Positions 16,491 to 25,781 of a stretch of 64,000 bases of DNA are shown here, piece after piece. The number at the start of each line of letters is the position of its first letter. Position 1 is the first letter of the stretch. Source of the DNA: a virus; IMG/VR virus record IMGVR_UViG_3300042519_004024, positions 149,925 through 213,924 of that record. The stretch is one strand, 5' to 3'. Under the pieces are notes generated by a model. That model ran no database searches. It was not told the DNA's origin and saw only the letters and a program-made list of their open reading frames with translations. The translations under genes and the position numbers were made by a program.

Positions 16491-19400
16491 TTAATTAAAT
16501 GTTTTTTTCAAATTAAATTTATTCCATCCTGAATTTTGATCTGACCACAGTTCTTTTAAGTTGTTATCATTTGGTGGTATGATTGGACTTTGTGTTTCAT
16601 AATTAAGTATTCTAGTTTTACTTTTATTATATGGATTATATGTGTTATATTTGTTTTTATAAAAATTGTCATTAAAACTTTTAAATCTATCATCCACAAT
16701 TTTCTTTGATTTGTTATAACTATCTACTAACCCTTCGTCTTTTACATAGAACGATTCGCCAAAATAAAATTTCCAATTTTCTTTAACTTGTGTATCTTCA
16801 TTTTTTAATGCCTCGTCAACAATGCTATTACTAAACCCTTCGGCATCAATCGCAATATCTTTACCAAATAACATGAAAAATCTATTTTCGGCGGGTGATG
16901 TAAGTGAAGGGTCACTTTCAATGTATGTATTAAACACAAATTGATCGTTATACTCATCTGTAGTTCCTGAGGCTATTATTTTATCTTGATAAAGTTTATC
17001 ATAATATTCATTTAAGTCTGAACGTACTTTAAGAAAGTCTTGTACTAATTCTGAATATGTATCCGTTACACCAACACTTGATGGGTCAACCCCAGTCCCT
17101 CCGCTTAAACTATATATAACGACATCACCATTTTTAGCGATGTAACCATCATTTTTACTTGTTACAAAATTTAACTTATCTATTGTAAAAATTAATTTAA
17201 GTTCTTCGTTTGCAATAGTTGAGTTACAATTTTCAAGTAACGCTAACATGTCGTTACCTTTTTTTTCAATTAAATCTTTAATTCGTTTTTTAATTTTTCT
17301 AATGTTTGCGTCCGTAAAATTTTGGTATTGTACTTCAGGTAATAATGGACAACTCCCGTCGTCAACATCTTTTTTCGCCTTTTCTACTAACAATTTAATT
17401 TTATCTTGTATCGTATCTGTCTTACCGTAAATGTTAGCATTATTAGATGTGTTACCGGTTAAGTAATCAAATAAACCTTCAGTATATTTTCTATCTTTAG
17501 TAGACATTAAAAGTCCCCCTAATAAGAAATTGTCGTTTATTTTTTGTAAATTACTTATAACGGTATCCGCATATGATTTTGTACCATCAGCCAATGTTTT
17601 CATTATTTCTTCATATGAAATAGTACCATAAGCCTTTTGAGTATTTAAATCATAACTATTAGTTTTTATAAGCCCTATAGTATCTCCAGCATCATTTGTT
17701 CTTTGTTTATTTGGATCGTCTTGTATACCAAGTTGGTTTTTAATGTCCGCTAAAATTTCTGCATCGTACTGTGATGTAACATCTTCAGTTACATCTGCCC
17801 TTTCATCATACATTTCAGTATTTGCATAAAAATTAAATGAAAGCGCATTTTGTAATTTAGCAACAGGTCCCGCTAATCCATGTCCACCAATAAAATTAAA
17901 TGAAATACTTACATCAGCAATCATTGGTTGAACTCCAATACCTTCAGGGTTAAGGTCAAACCTACCATCTTCGTATTTTATACTTAAAGAATCAATTACT
18001 ATTTTTGTATGGAAAAAGTCACCGATTCTTAAAACACAAACAGGTGGTGCACCAAATACACTATTTGTTACATCATTATACACTAACGTAAAGTTTTCCC
18101 CATCTTTAGAAACCGTAGGTATTGTATCGCCCGGACGCATACATTGTTGTAAAAACGTTAGTCTAGAATTTAAACCTTCAGGTGTTATAGAGTGGAAAAC
18201 AGGATGAAAATGTTTTAATTTACTTTTTAACCCGTCGTATATCATAGGGTCACTTTGTTTAACTAATTCAAAATAGTTACATTCTGTTAATAATTTTCTT
18301 GCAAGTCTTTTTGTTAAATCTGATCTCACTACTGTGGTTTTTTTAACTATAGGGTCTTGTTTTTGTCTTATTGTTGTATAACCAGCGGGATCAGCTTTAA
18401 TTGTTTCACCATTAGCTGTGGTTGTTGTTTCACTTCCTGGGTTTTCTTCAGGTTCTGTAAACGTTCTACCCTCTAATGGTTGTGATTCCTCACTACTTGG
18501 TGGCGGGGTGTCTATAGTTTCTGCAGGAGGAGCTTCGTGTTTAACGTCTAAAATTCTTACTCTTCTACAAGCCATAGCATTAACCGACACAGTTCCCTCA
18601 TTACTATTACTCTTATACTCTTTATTACAATTAATAAATTTATATTTTGGATCCAAAATACTTGTAGTTTCACCTTTAGGTTCTTGTTTTACTAATAAAT
18701 TTTTATTATATTCATTTTTTAATTTTACGCCGTCGTACTCAAAATTTAAAATATATTGTAGAGCAGCATCAATTCTTCTTTTTGAAAGGGTGACGTTATA
18801 CGCATCATCAGTAACTGCAGAAGCTGAAGATAATAGTGTGAATGATATTTTACCTCCCTGTTTTATTGCAATACAAACTTGGGTTAAAAATGTTTTTATT
18901 TCTTCAAATTCAGATTTTATATAATTAAAAAATTCAGATATTGATTCATCTCTTGTGTCAATATAAGAATCTAAATATTTTTCTTTTAGCTCATCACTAC
19001 CCGATAAAATAAAATTAGTATAGTCAACATATGTTCCGTCACCATATTTTATAATTTTATCTCTAGCACCTCCAAAGTTTCTTGTTCCGTCACTACCACC
19101 TGTTGTTAAATATTTTTCTTCTAAAGCTAAATAATCTGCCAACCATTTTTCATAAGATTTTGACGCATAAATTCTAGTCGTGTTAGGATCTGGAAAGTCA
19201 TTATGGAAAAAGAATAACGGTTCTTTAAAATTATAATCCTCAACTTCCGGTGGTTCAGTAAACACTTTTCCTCCTGTACCTGTAGGTGTTGGTGTGGGTG
19301 TTGGTGATGTCGTTGGTGGTAGTGTTACCGGTGGAATAGTATCTTCATCAATAAAATTGTCTACAACCTCGTTAGGTAAATTCTCAACAACAGTCACCAC

Positions 19401-22400
19401 ATCTTCAGGATATATTATTTCTTCCATTACTTGGAACACGTCGTTTGGTGTAAACATTGGGTATTTTTTTACCAAATCATATAAATCGTACTTGGTACAT
19501 CCAGCAAAAAACGAATCTAAAACTTTAGTTATTTGTGAGTCGGGTGTTGCGTTTTCTAACTCCCTATCTAAAATAACGTTCATTATTGACGGGTGATCAA
19601 CAACTATTTTAAAACTTACGTTACCTTTTCTACTTGTATTGTTATATGTATAAATTGGTTCAGGTCTACCTAAAAATGTATTATCTGTCCAATTGGTGTT
19701 AATGGATTCGTCAAAAGTTAAATCATATGGTGGAAACCACATTATTCTACCTCCATTAGGTCCTCTTTCACAATCAGGCAAATCTTCATAAGTATAACCA
19801 GGCCTATTAGATGTTCTCCATGATAAATTCTCTAAAGAGAACATATACTTTTTTACTTTTCCGTTTTGGATATTTGTTGATCCAGGATTTTGCCAAGGAG
19901 CAATATTCAAATTGTATGTGTTATCTAAAATTGAATTTGTGTATTTTCTAATATTACCGTCGGTTTTTTGTAATTCATCAAATGAATAATATGGTCTATC
20001 TTTTGTGAAAACCCTACAGTACTCATATCCTGTTGGTGTTGCGGTTCTTTCTCCTTCAGGTAAAGATGTTTTTGTTGTATATCTAACAACTCTTGAACCT
20101 TTTGTTAATTCAATATATCCGTCATTAAAAACTTTAGACACTTGATTAATGGCGTTACCAACATGTTGTAATTTATTATTAGAACGGTTACCGGCATCAA
20201 TTAATTTTTGAGTTACGTCTAAAATTGAATTTTCAGTAAATTCATAATTAGTCGACTTTGTTGGGTCATATGTAGAACTAAGATTTGAAAAATTAAATTC
20301 ACTGTTGTCTTGAAATATCGATGCTCCTGGACCAGCAAAATCCCCCGGTATCATCCAATTTTGTCCACCTTTACCTGCCTTAGATAACCATGTGAATCCC
20401 GCTTGTACACCATTTAAACCATCAAAATATGATCTACTATTTAGCCCTGTGTATAAATTACTAATTTTAGTTCCTTCATATTCTTCACCAATTTTACCAT
20501 AAGAAAAAACGGGACTTCTATCTGTTGCAACGCCTTTTATTTTACTTTCAGGTAATTCACCATCAGGTGAGACTATTTCTGTGATTGATGATTTTCTATT
20601 TCCAATATAATATTTACCTTGTGGTGCTAATAAATTATTACCTATCTTATAATCAGGCCTAAAGTTATTAAGCCTTAACTGATCATATAATAAATCTCTT
20701 GTTGCTATAGATGTGTACTCAACAAATAATTCAGATGCAGTTTGGTTTTTAGGTTGTAACATTCTAAATACCCCTCCAATAGCACCACCAATAGCAGACA
20801 ATGGATTATTAAATATTGCGGAACCTTTTTTATCGGGATAATCAAAATACTCACCAGGAATATATGAATATGGTGAGTATGTTCCTGCAAGTTTAGCGGC
20901 AAAATTAATTGCCTGCCCTAAAAATAAATCAGGATTTGTAATTGAATAATTTCTAGCAATGATTGGTACTTGTCCTGATAATAATCCTATCGCATTAAAT
21001 GGGTCTAAATTTGGTTCTGCAGATATTTCTCCCGTATCAGGATTAACATTAGAATTTAAAATATTAACTCTACCTAATGTTTGTTGTAGTAATTCTAAAG
21101 CAACTCTATGTTTAAATTCTTTTTGTAATTGTTTTGCTGCTAAATTAGCAAGAGAAGAATCTTGAGATAAAGTACCGTCTGAACCTGATGGGTCATTACT
21201 TAATAATATACTAACAGGACTATATGATGATGGTAAAAATATAAATGTATTGTCAGAATTAGCGTAAGGTAACCCTGTATTTGGTATTTCTAAATCGTCA
21301 ATAGTTACAAGTTCAGGGTCACCATAAGTACCACTTCCTGTAACGTACTTATTTATTACATAAGCATCGTTTTCTTTTATTTCACTAATATTTTCTAAAG
21401 GACTATTAATACTATCAGGGTACCCATACTCACCTTCATTAGAATTTGTTTGTAAATTTTGGTTAATGTTTACCGACCCGTTTACTATGTTTTGAGGACC
21501 ATATTGATTAATAGCAATTAATAATGGTCTGTCATTAACACCTTCAGTATATAAATCACTATTAACTGTGTCAGCATATGTATATTCACCTTCGTTTGAA
21601 CCTATAGTTAAAATATTATTTATATCGTATCTCGGTTCACCGTATTGTACACTATTTTCAGGTGTATATTTATTTTTTGTTATTAGTTGTATTTCTTGGG
21701 AATTACCTATTTGGTATAGGAAACTATTCAAGGTGTCTCCAATATCATATAACCCACTACCATTTGTTTGTAGTGTTTGATCGTTGTTAATATACCAAAC
21801 AGTGTTACCATAATCTAAAGGTGATCCAGGTTTGTATACGTTTCTTACTTTGTGTACAATTTCTTGATTATTACCTATTTGGAATAAATTACTATTAAGT
21901 GTATCTCCAATATCATAAATCCCACTACCGTTAGTTTGTATTGTTTGATCATTGTTAATATACCAAACAGTGTTACCATAATCTTGTGGGGATGCTGGTT
22001 TATAAATGTTTCTTACTTTATGTACAATTTCTTGACTATTACCTATTTGAAATAAAAAGCTGTTAAGGGTATCATCTATACCATAGATTCCTCCCCCCAT
22101 ACTTTGTATGTTTTGATCATTATTAATATACCAAACAGTGTTACCGTAATCTTCAGGTGTCGTTGGTTTGTATAAATTTCTTACTTTATGGTAAACTTCT
22201 TGTGTATTTCCAATCTGATATAAGTAACTATTTAAAGTGTCGGTAATGGTATATTCACCATCACCCATAGTTAAAATATTTTGATCGTTATTAATATACC
22301 AAACAGTACTACCAAAATCGCCTAACCCAAAAGGTTTATAAACGTTTCTTACTTTATGTATGACTTCTTGATCATCACCTATCGTTTCTAATTTACTACC

Positions 22401-22880
22401 AATAGTTAATGGGTAACCATAATTACCTAAATTAGCATTACTAAGTAATGTATTATTAATTGTAACCGTTTCACCATAGTTTGTTCCTAAACCAATAGGT
22501 CCATAAAGATTTTTTACATAAAGAAGAGTTTCTTGATTATCACCAATTCTTTCTAAATCACTACCTAAACTGTCAGGATATCCATATTCACCTTCATTAG
22601 TTTTTGTTCCTAAATCTAAATTAATTAATACCATGTCACCATAGTATGTTTTATTTTCGGGTGTATATTGGTTTTTTGTGTATAATGTTTTTTCTTGAAT
22701 GTCACCAACAACTTCTATTTTTGGTGAATCTATTATTGCGTAGTCCAATATTAAGAAGTCATTAACCCCAGGTACATCTCCTGTTGAAAATGCATTTTCT
22801 ACTTTATATGGTGGTAAATTTCTTAAAAGTAGTTTCTTTCTGAAATTTTCACTTGAATTGAATGATAAAGGACTCTCCAT
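16491..22880 (-). CDS. Giant repeat-containing baseplate protein with OmpA-like domain
   Basis: 2129 aa. Residues about 57-520 are nine units of about 55-56 residues, each with IGNxQE, a KVRNxYKP-type segment, YGNTVWYINNDQ and a Y-I-DTLNS segment. Residues about 1040-1160 contain GPNGGRIMWFPPYDL and FLGRPEPIYTYNNTSRKGNV, seen in other large phage baseplate proteins. Pro/Thr-rich linkers flank a segment at about 1328-1447 with SSASAVTDDAYNVTLSKRRI and ACRRVRI, which looks like an OmpA-type peptidoglycan-binding fold. It precedes gp53 by 2 nt. A baseplate role is inferred from neighbours (tape measure upstream, gp53 downstream); no T4 homologue is named with confidence. Confidence 0.68.
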   Translation of the reverse strand: MESPLSFNSSENFRKKLLLRNLPPYKVENAFSTGDVPGVNDFLILDYAIIDSPKIEVVGDIQEKTLYTKNQYTPENKTYYGDMVLINLDLGTKTNEGEYGYPDSLGSDLERIGDNQETLLYVKNLYGPIGLGTNYGETVTINNTLLSNANLGNYGYPLTIGSKLETIGDDQEVIHKVRNVYKPFGLGDFGSTVWYINNDQNILTMGDGEYTITDTLNSYLYQIGNTQEVYHKVRNLYKPTTPEDYGNTVWYINNDQNIQSMGGGIYGIDDTLNSFLFQIGNSQEIVHKVRNIYKPASPQDYGNTVWYINNDQTIQTNGSGIYDIGDTLNSNLFQIGNNQEIVHKVRNVYKPGSPLDYGNTVWYINNDQTLQTNGSGLYDIGDTLNSFLYQIGNSQEIQLITKNKYTPENSVQYGEPRYDINNILTIGSNEGEYTYADTVNSDLYTEGVNDRPLLIAINQYGPQNIVNGSVNINQNLQTNSNEGEYGYPDSINSPLENISEIKENDAYVINKYVTGSGTYGDPELVTIDDLEIPNTGLPYANSDNTFIFLPSSYSPVSILLSNDPSGSDGTLSQDSSLANLAAKQLQKEFKHRVALELLQQTLGRVNILNSNVNPDTGEISAEPNLDPFNAIGLLSGQVPIIARNYSITNPDLFLGQAINFAAKLAGTYSPYSYIPGEYFDYPDKKGSAIFNNPLSAIGGAIGGVFRMLQPKNQTASELFVEYTSIATRDLLYDQLRLNNFRPDYKIGNNLLAPQGKYYIGNRKSSITEIVSPDGELPESKIKGVATDRSPVFSYGKIGEEYEGTKISNLYTGLNSRSYFDGLNGVQAGFTWLSKAGKGGQNWMIPGDFAGPGASIFQDNSEFNFSNLSSTYDPTKSTNYEFTENSILDVTQKLIDAGNRSNNKLQHVGNAINQVSKVFNDGYIELTKGSRVVRYTTKTSLPEGERTATPTGYEYCRVFTKDRPYYSFDELQKTDGNIRKYTNSILDNTYNLNIAPWQNPGSTNIQNGKVKKYMFSLENLSWRTSNRPGYTYEDLPDCERGPNGGRIMWFPPYDLTFDESINTNWTDNTFLGRPEPIYTYNNTSRKGNVSFKIVVDHPSIMNVILDRELENATPDSQITKVLDSFFAGCTKYDLYDLVKKYPMFTPNDVFQVMEEIIYPEDVVTVVENLPNEVVDNFIDEDTIPPVTLPPTTSPTPTPTPTGTGGKVFTEPPEVEDYNFKEPLFFFHNDFPDPNTTRIYASKSYEKWLADYLALEEKYLTTGGSDGTRNFGGARDKIIKYGDGTYVDYTNFILSGSDELKEKYLDSYIDTRDESISEFFNYIKSEFEEIKTFLTQVCIAIKQGGKISFTLLSSASAVTDDAYNVTLSKRRIDAALQYILNFEYDGVKLKNEYNKNLLVKQEPKGETTSILDPKYKFINCNKEYKSNSNEGTVSVNAMACRRVRILDVKHEAPPAETIDTPPPSSEESQPLEGRTFTEPEENPGSETTTTANGETIKADPAGYTTIRQKQDPIVKKTTVVRSDLTKRLARKLLTECNYFELVKQSDPMIYDGLKSKLKHFHPVFHSITPEGLNSRLTFLQQCMRPGDTIPTVSKDGENFTLVYNDVTNSVFGAPPVCVLRIGDFFHTKIVIDSLSIKYEDGRFDLNPEGIGVQPMIADVSISFNFIGGHGLAGPVAKLQNALSFNFYANTEMYDERADVTEDVTSQYDAEILADIKNQLGIQDDPNKQRTNDAGDTIGLIKTNSYDLNTQKAYGTISYEEIMKTLADGTKSYADTVISNLQKINDNFLLGGLLMSTKDRKYTEGLFDYLTGNTSNNANIYGKTDTIQDKIKLLVEKAKKDVDDGSCPLLPEVQYQNFTDANIRKIKKRIKDLIEKKGNDMLALLENCNSTIANEELKLIFTIDKLNFVTSKNDGYIAKNGDVVIYSLSGGTGVDPSSVGVTDTYSELVQDFLKVRSDLNEYYDKLYQDKIIASGTTDEYNDQFVFNTYIESDPSLTSPAENRFFMLFGKDIAIDAEGFSNSIVDEALKNEDTQVKENWKFYFGESFYVKDEGLVDSYNKSKKIVDDRFKSFNDNFYKNKYNTYNPYNKSKTRILNYETQSPIIPPNDNNLKELWSDQNSGWNKFNLKKTFN
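18540..18895 (-). other. OmpA-like (peptidoglycan-binding) domain in the 2129-aa protein
   Basis: About 120 residues: hydrophobic strand KISFTLLSS, then ASAVTDDAYNVTLSKRRIDA with the N-x-LS-xRR helix of OmpA-family domains, then later VSVNAMACRRVRILDV. The family usually has an Asp and Arg that clamp diaminopimelate: the Arg pair is present, while the Asp is less clear because a long loop interrupts the domain. Pro-rich linkers lie on both sides. Confidence 0.5.
21321..22712 (-). repeat. Nine tandem units of about 168 nt in the 2129-aa gene
   Basis: IGNxQE-type anchors occur at residues about 57, 112, 167, 223, 279, 335, 391, 447 and 500, giving periods of 55-56 residues. The middle five units are nearly identical at the DNA level: the segment encoding NTVWYINNDQ recurs near 21790, 21960, 22125 and 22290. 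This points to recent duplication or gene conversion. Confidence 0.85.
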
Positions 22881-22896
22881 TTAGTCTATTTTATTT

Positions 22897-22903
22897 ATAA
22901 ATA
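22897..22903 (-). promoter_or_regulatory. Putative late promoter motif
   Basis: TATTTAT in CTATTTATAAATAAAATAG, minus strand, 16 nt upstream of the ATG of the 2129-aa baseplate gene. Confidence 0.5.
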
Positions 22904-22920
22904 GATAAATTTTTATTTTT

Positions 22921-24759
22921 TTATGCGATTACGCCTTGTTGTTTTTTGTAAGAATTAAGATTATATAATACGGTATCCATTATTTGTTTTTTAACTCTTG
23001 AGTCTTCAAACATTTTAGATATGTTATTTGCGGAATCTCCTCCAACAGTACCATTAATATTTATATTAATATCTAATTTTCCTGATCCACCACCAACTTG
23101 ATTTAAATAGTTTGATAAATTTGTTCCTACCGCAATTTGATCCTCAGGTAATGTTTTATACATTTCACCTCTACCTTTAATAATTGCAGCACCTGAAGAA
23201 GGGAAAAAACCATCTCCAACTTTTTTTCCTTCTTCCAATTCTTTTTTCTTCTTTTTTAACTCTTCTTTTCTATTTTCCATGTCCATTTCATCAGTAGCAC
23301 TAATAACTTCCGCAATTTTAGAAGCACCTGTTGCCGCCGCTTGATTAAGCCCTCCAAGTCCTTCTGCGGTTACTGGTGCCGCTTTGTCGGCTGCGGTTTT
23401 GAATGAATTGCCTAAACTCTCATTACTTGTTTTTATATCTTCAAGAAATTTATCTCTATCGGGTATATTTCTTATAACTGCCTCTTTAATAATATTAACA
23501 TCTTTTGCTTGATTTTCAGTTATAGTCATTTGTGCAGTAGCTAAATCTTTCTCTGACATCGCTGCTTTGTCTTGATAATCTTTTAATGCTTTTTGTGTGT
23601 CCGCATTTTGAAGTTGTGCCTTTAATTGTTCGGCACTATCCGCTTCTATTTTTTTAAACCCTGGAATATCAATAGATACCTTTCCGTCTTTACCAATTTC
23701 TGCTAACCCAGCAACTAATGATTGTGTGTCTTCAGACATTGATCCTAAATCAAATTTATCTTTTAAATAATCCATTTTTGATGCTTCTTTTCCTGCTTCA
23801 AGTAATTCATCAAAATTTTGTCCTGTTATTTGTGCTTGTTGTCTAAGTCTATATAAATCTTCTGTTGATGCCTCAAATCCTCCGGTAGCCTTATTAAAAG
23901 TAAATGCTGCTTTTGTTGAGTTTACAAGTTCTTTTTGAAGTCCTTCCATGTCACTCTGTGCCATGTGCATTAGTTGGAACGGGTCTGCTAATTTTCCAAC
24001 CGCACCTCCTAACATTTGCATATTTGCTGCAGCTTCAATTGCCTTTTCGGGATCCAATAAATTATTCGCAAACTGTTTAGCACCTATTTTATCTACGGTA
24101 GTTCTTAATAACATAGCTTGTTTAACCATATTTTTCATACCGTCAATACCGGTTTTAAACCCAAAACCACTAACTGACTTTACGTTTGATCCAATCTCTT
24201 TAAGATAACTTTTAGCACTTAATCCTGCCTGTCTAGCCTCAACCGATAATTCATGTATTTTTTTTGTTGCTTCTTCTTGAGTCCCCCCAAATCTAGTCAT
24301 TTCTGTAATTAAAGTTGAGATTTCTTTTGTAGATGCTCCTGTTCCTTTTGACAACTCTACGATATTTTCTAAAACTTGTGTGCTTGGGTTAACAATTCTA
24401 CCCATACCTTCAGCTAGTCCAGCAACAGCATCAGTTACGTCTTTAAATGATGAACCAAGTTCTAATGTTGCCTCATATGCGGTGTACATTCTTTCTCTAA
24501 AATTATTGGTTCCCATTGCAACTCCACCCATAGATCTTTGTAAAGACAATGCTTGATCATTCAAAGAAATCATTTCTTTGTTTGCATTCTCCAAAATGAT
24601 TTTCCAATTGGTACTTACTACAAAATTTGTTAGGGCAGACTTTAAATCTTCTATTTGATCAATTGTTCCTTGAACACTACTACCATATGCACTTGTAGAA
24701 CCTCCTGCGGTAGAATTTGTACTTGCATTTGGATCTGTTGTTACACCTTCTAAAAACAT
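22921..24759 (-). CDS. Probable tail tape measure protein
   Basis: 612 aa, mostly helical and rich in Ala, Lys, Glu and Gly. A Ser/Thr/Gly-rich N-terminus (about 1-30) precedes long helical stretches with SLQRSMGGVAMGTNNFRERM and AYEATLELGSSFKDVTDAVAGL, a style typical of tape measure proteins. The C-terminal segment KLDININING TVGG is also common in that family. The length is close to T4 gp29 (590 aa); at the usual 0.15 nm per residue it would predict a tail of about 90 nm. It follows the tail tube gene and a small overlapping ORF, the usual position of a tape measure. T4 gp29 homology itself cannot be shown by eye. Confidence 0.65.
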   Translation of the reverse strand: MFLEGVTTDPNASTNSTAGGSTSAYGSSVQGTIDQIEDLKSALTNFVVSTNWKIILENANKEMISLNDQALSLQRSMGGVAMGTNNFRERMYTAYEATLELGSSFKDVTDAVAGLAEGMGRIVNPSTQVLENIVELSKGTGASTKEISTLITEMTRFGGTQEEATKKIHELSVEARQAGLSAKSYLKEIGSNVKSVSGFGFKTGIDGMKNMVKQAMLLRTTVDKIGAKQFANNLLDPEKAIEAAANMQMLGGAVGKLADPFQLMHMAQSDMEGLQKELVNSTKAAFTFNKATGGFEASTEDLYRLRQQAQITGQNFDELLEAGKEASKMDYLKDKFDLGSMSEDTQSLVAGLAEIGKDGKVSIDIPGFKKIEADSAEQLKAQLQNADTQKALKDYQDKAAMSEKDLATAQMTITENQAKDVNIIKEAVIRNIPDRDKFLEDIKTSNESLGNSFKTAADKAAPVTAEGLGGLNQAAATGASKIAEVISATDEMDMENRKEELKKKKKELEEGKKVGDGFFPSSGAAIIKGRGEMYKTLPEDQIAVGTNLSNYLNQVGGGSGKLDINININGTVGGDSANNISKMFEDSRVKKQIMDTVLYNLNSYKKQQGVIA

Positions 24760-24775
24760 ATTTTTTATTTTCTAT

Positions 24776-24782
24776 ATAAATA
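24776..24782 (-). promoter_or_regulatory. Putative late promoter motif
   Basis: TATTTAT in CTATTTATATAGAAAATAAA, minus strand, 16 nt upstream of the tape measure ATG. Confidence 0.5.
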
Positions 24783-24795
24783 GACAGTTATAATG

Positions 24796-24978
24796 TTATT
24801 TATTATAGCTTTCAATCAATTTATCTATGAAGTACCTTCTTTCAAATGTTGGCATTGTCATAATATCACTATACGTAAAATGACACTTACTTACTAAATA
24901 AAAAATTTCATCTAGTAATGACTGTTTATATTGAGAAGAAAGGACGAAAAAACTCAACCCCAAAAGCGATGTCAACAT
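24796..24978 (-). CDS. Small overlapping ORF upstream of tape measure, possible frameshift extension
   Basis: 60 aa from the ATG at 24978 (a TTG at 24981 is also in frame). The C-terminal part SDIMTMPTFERRYFIDKLIE has the P-x-x-ER-x-F pattern seen in small T4-type hub or tail-chaperone proteins. It overlaps the 3' end of the 252-aa gene by 53 nt in the +1 frame. Either it is started separately, with GGAG 9 nt before the ATG (one of the few Shine-Dalgarno-like sites here), or it is reached by a +1 slip at the run of six T at 24947-24952 followed by C, where UUU could move to UUC. The position between tail tube and tape measure genes is where tail-assembly chaperone frameshifts occur in other phages. 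Confidence 0.6.
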   Translation of the reverse strand: MLTSLLGLSFFVLSSQYKQSLLDEIFYLVSKCHFTYSDIMTMPTFERRYFIDKLIESYNK

Positions 24979-25684
24979 CAACTCTTTCTCCAGACGGGGC
25001 TATAATACTTCTTTTAAGATTTATTGATGGTTCAGCTTCGTTTAAAAATTTTCTTAGATTTTTAGAGTCTGATATTGGCATTTGATTAACAAATGATGCT
25101 ATTTTCATTCTATCGGTATCACCATTTAATTCAACAATATGTTTTTCTAATCTTTTAGTCACTATTGGTGCAACCATACCTTGTGGATACGAATCTTTTA
25201 ATTTATCAATTTCATTAGTATCACCTAAAGTTAAAAGTTTACATTTAACTGTTGTTTTAGAAACCGGCAATACAAACTCAAATAATCCATTATCGTTAGG
25301 TTTATGGATTACTTCAGTAAAATTTATTTCATCTAATTTTAGATTATATTCAAATTTTCTATTTGTTTGTGGGTCTATTGCAGATATTAAATAATCTGAA
25401 CCAAAAGAAGTGTTTCTTAAAAACAATAATATTGCTTTAGCATCCGCATCTATTAATTGGTTCACGTCGAACCCCGGTTCATAGATTTTGTTTTTTAATA
25501 AAGTAGTGATTAATCCATCAATTGGTATATTTTGTGACATTAAAAGATTCTCGTCTGATGCGGTTAAATAACCAACTTTTACTGACTCTTTTCTTGGTTT
25601 ATAAAATATTCCTTTTGAAGGTAACTTGACTACGTCGTGTGGTAAGTTAAAATCTTGTTGTCCATAAATTGCTGATTGATCCAT
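24926..25684 (-). CDS. Baseplate hub gp26-like protein
   Basis: 252 aa. VVKLPSKGIFYKPRKESVKV and YLTASDENLLMSQNIPIDGL near the N-terminus, then DAKAILLFLRNTSFGSDYLI and a middle beta domain, match the layout of T4 gp26-type hub proteins (LPS-G-Y, MTA-DE--L, AIL--R---YG-DY). The C-terminus ends DIAFGVEFFRPFFSI, where a small ORF overlaps in another frame. It lies between tail tube and tape measure genes, so a tail-assembly chaperone role is an alternative. It has its own TATTTAT motif and follows a terminator-like hairpin. Family call is moderate. Confidence 0.65.
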   Translation of the reverse strand: MDQSAIYGQQDFNLPHDVVKLPSKGIFYKPRKESVKVGYLTASDENLLMSQNIPIDGLITTLLKNKIYEPGFDVNQLIDADAKAILLFLRNTSFGSDYLISAIDPQTNRKFEYNLKLDEINFTEVIHKPNDNGLFEFVLPVSKTTVKCKLLTLGDTNEIDKLKDSYPQGMVAPIVTKRLEKHIVELNGDTDRMKIASFVNQMPISDSKNLRKFLNEAEPSINLKRSIIAPSGERVDVDIAFGVEFFRPFFSI

Positions 25685-25710
25685 AATAAATTTTTCTTAA
25701 AAAATAAAGG

Positions 25711-25717
25711 ATAAATA
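25711..25717 (-). promoter_or_regulatory. Putative late promoter motif
   Basis: TATTTAT on the minus strand, 26 nt upstream of the gp26-like ATG and just downstream of the terminator at 25735-25757, where a new start is needed. Confidence 0.45.
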
Positions 25718-25734
25718 TTGTATGTAAACAAAAA

Positions 25735-25757
25735 AACCCCACTTTGTTAGTGAGGTT
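25735..25757 (-). terminator. Terminator after the tail tube gene
   Basis: Minus strand AACCTCAC-TAACAAA-GTGGGGTT: 8-bp stem with one G-U pair, followed by TTTTTTTG. It lies 24 nt after the tube gene stop. Abundant tube mRNA would end here. Confidence 0.85.
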
Positions 25758-25781
25758 CTTAAAATTATTTTTATATTTGTA

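Noticed and set aside
18418-18924. 168-aa open frame on the plus strand
   Set aside because: It lies entirely inside the long minus-strand baseplate gene. Its composition is a shadow of that gene: Ser/Leu/Val-rich with no family pattern.
21321-22712. Tandem repeat considered as a CRISPR array
   Set aside because: The unit is about 168 nt, in frame and coding throughout the baseplate protein, with no short direct repeats separated by unique spacers.
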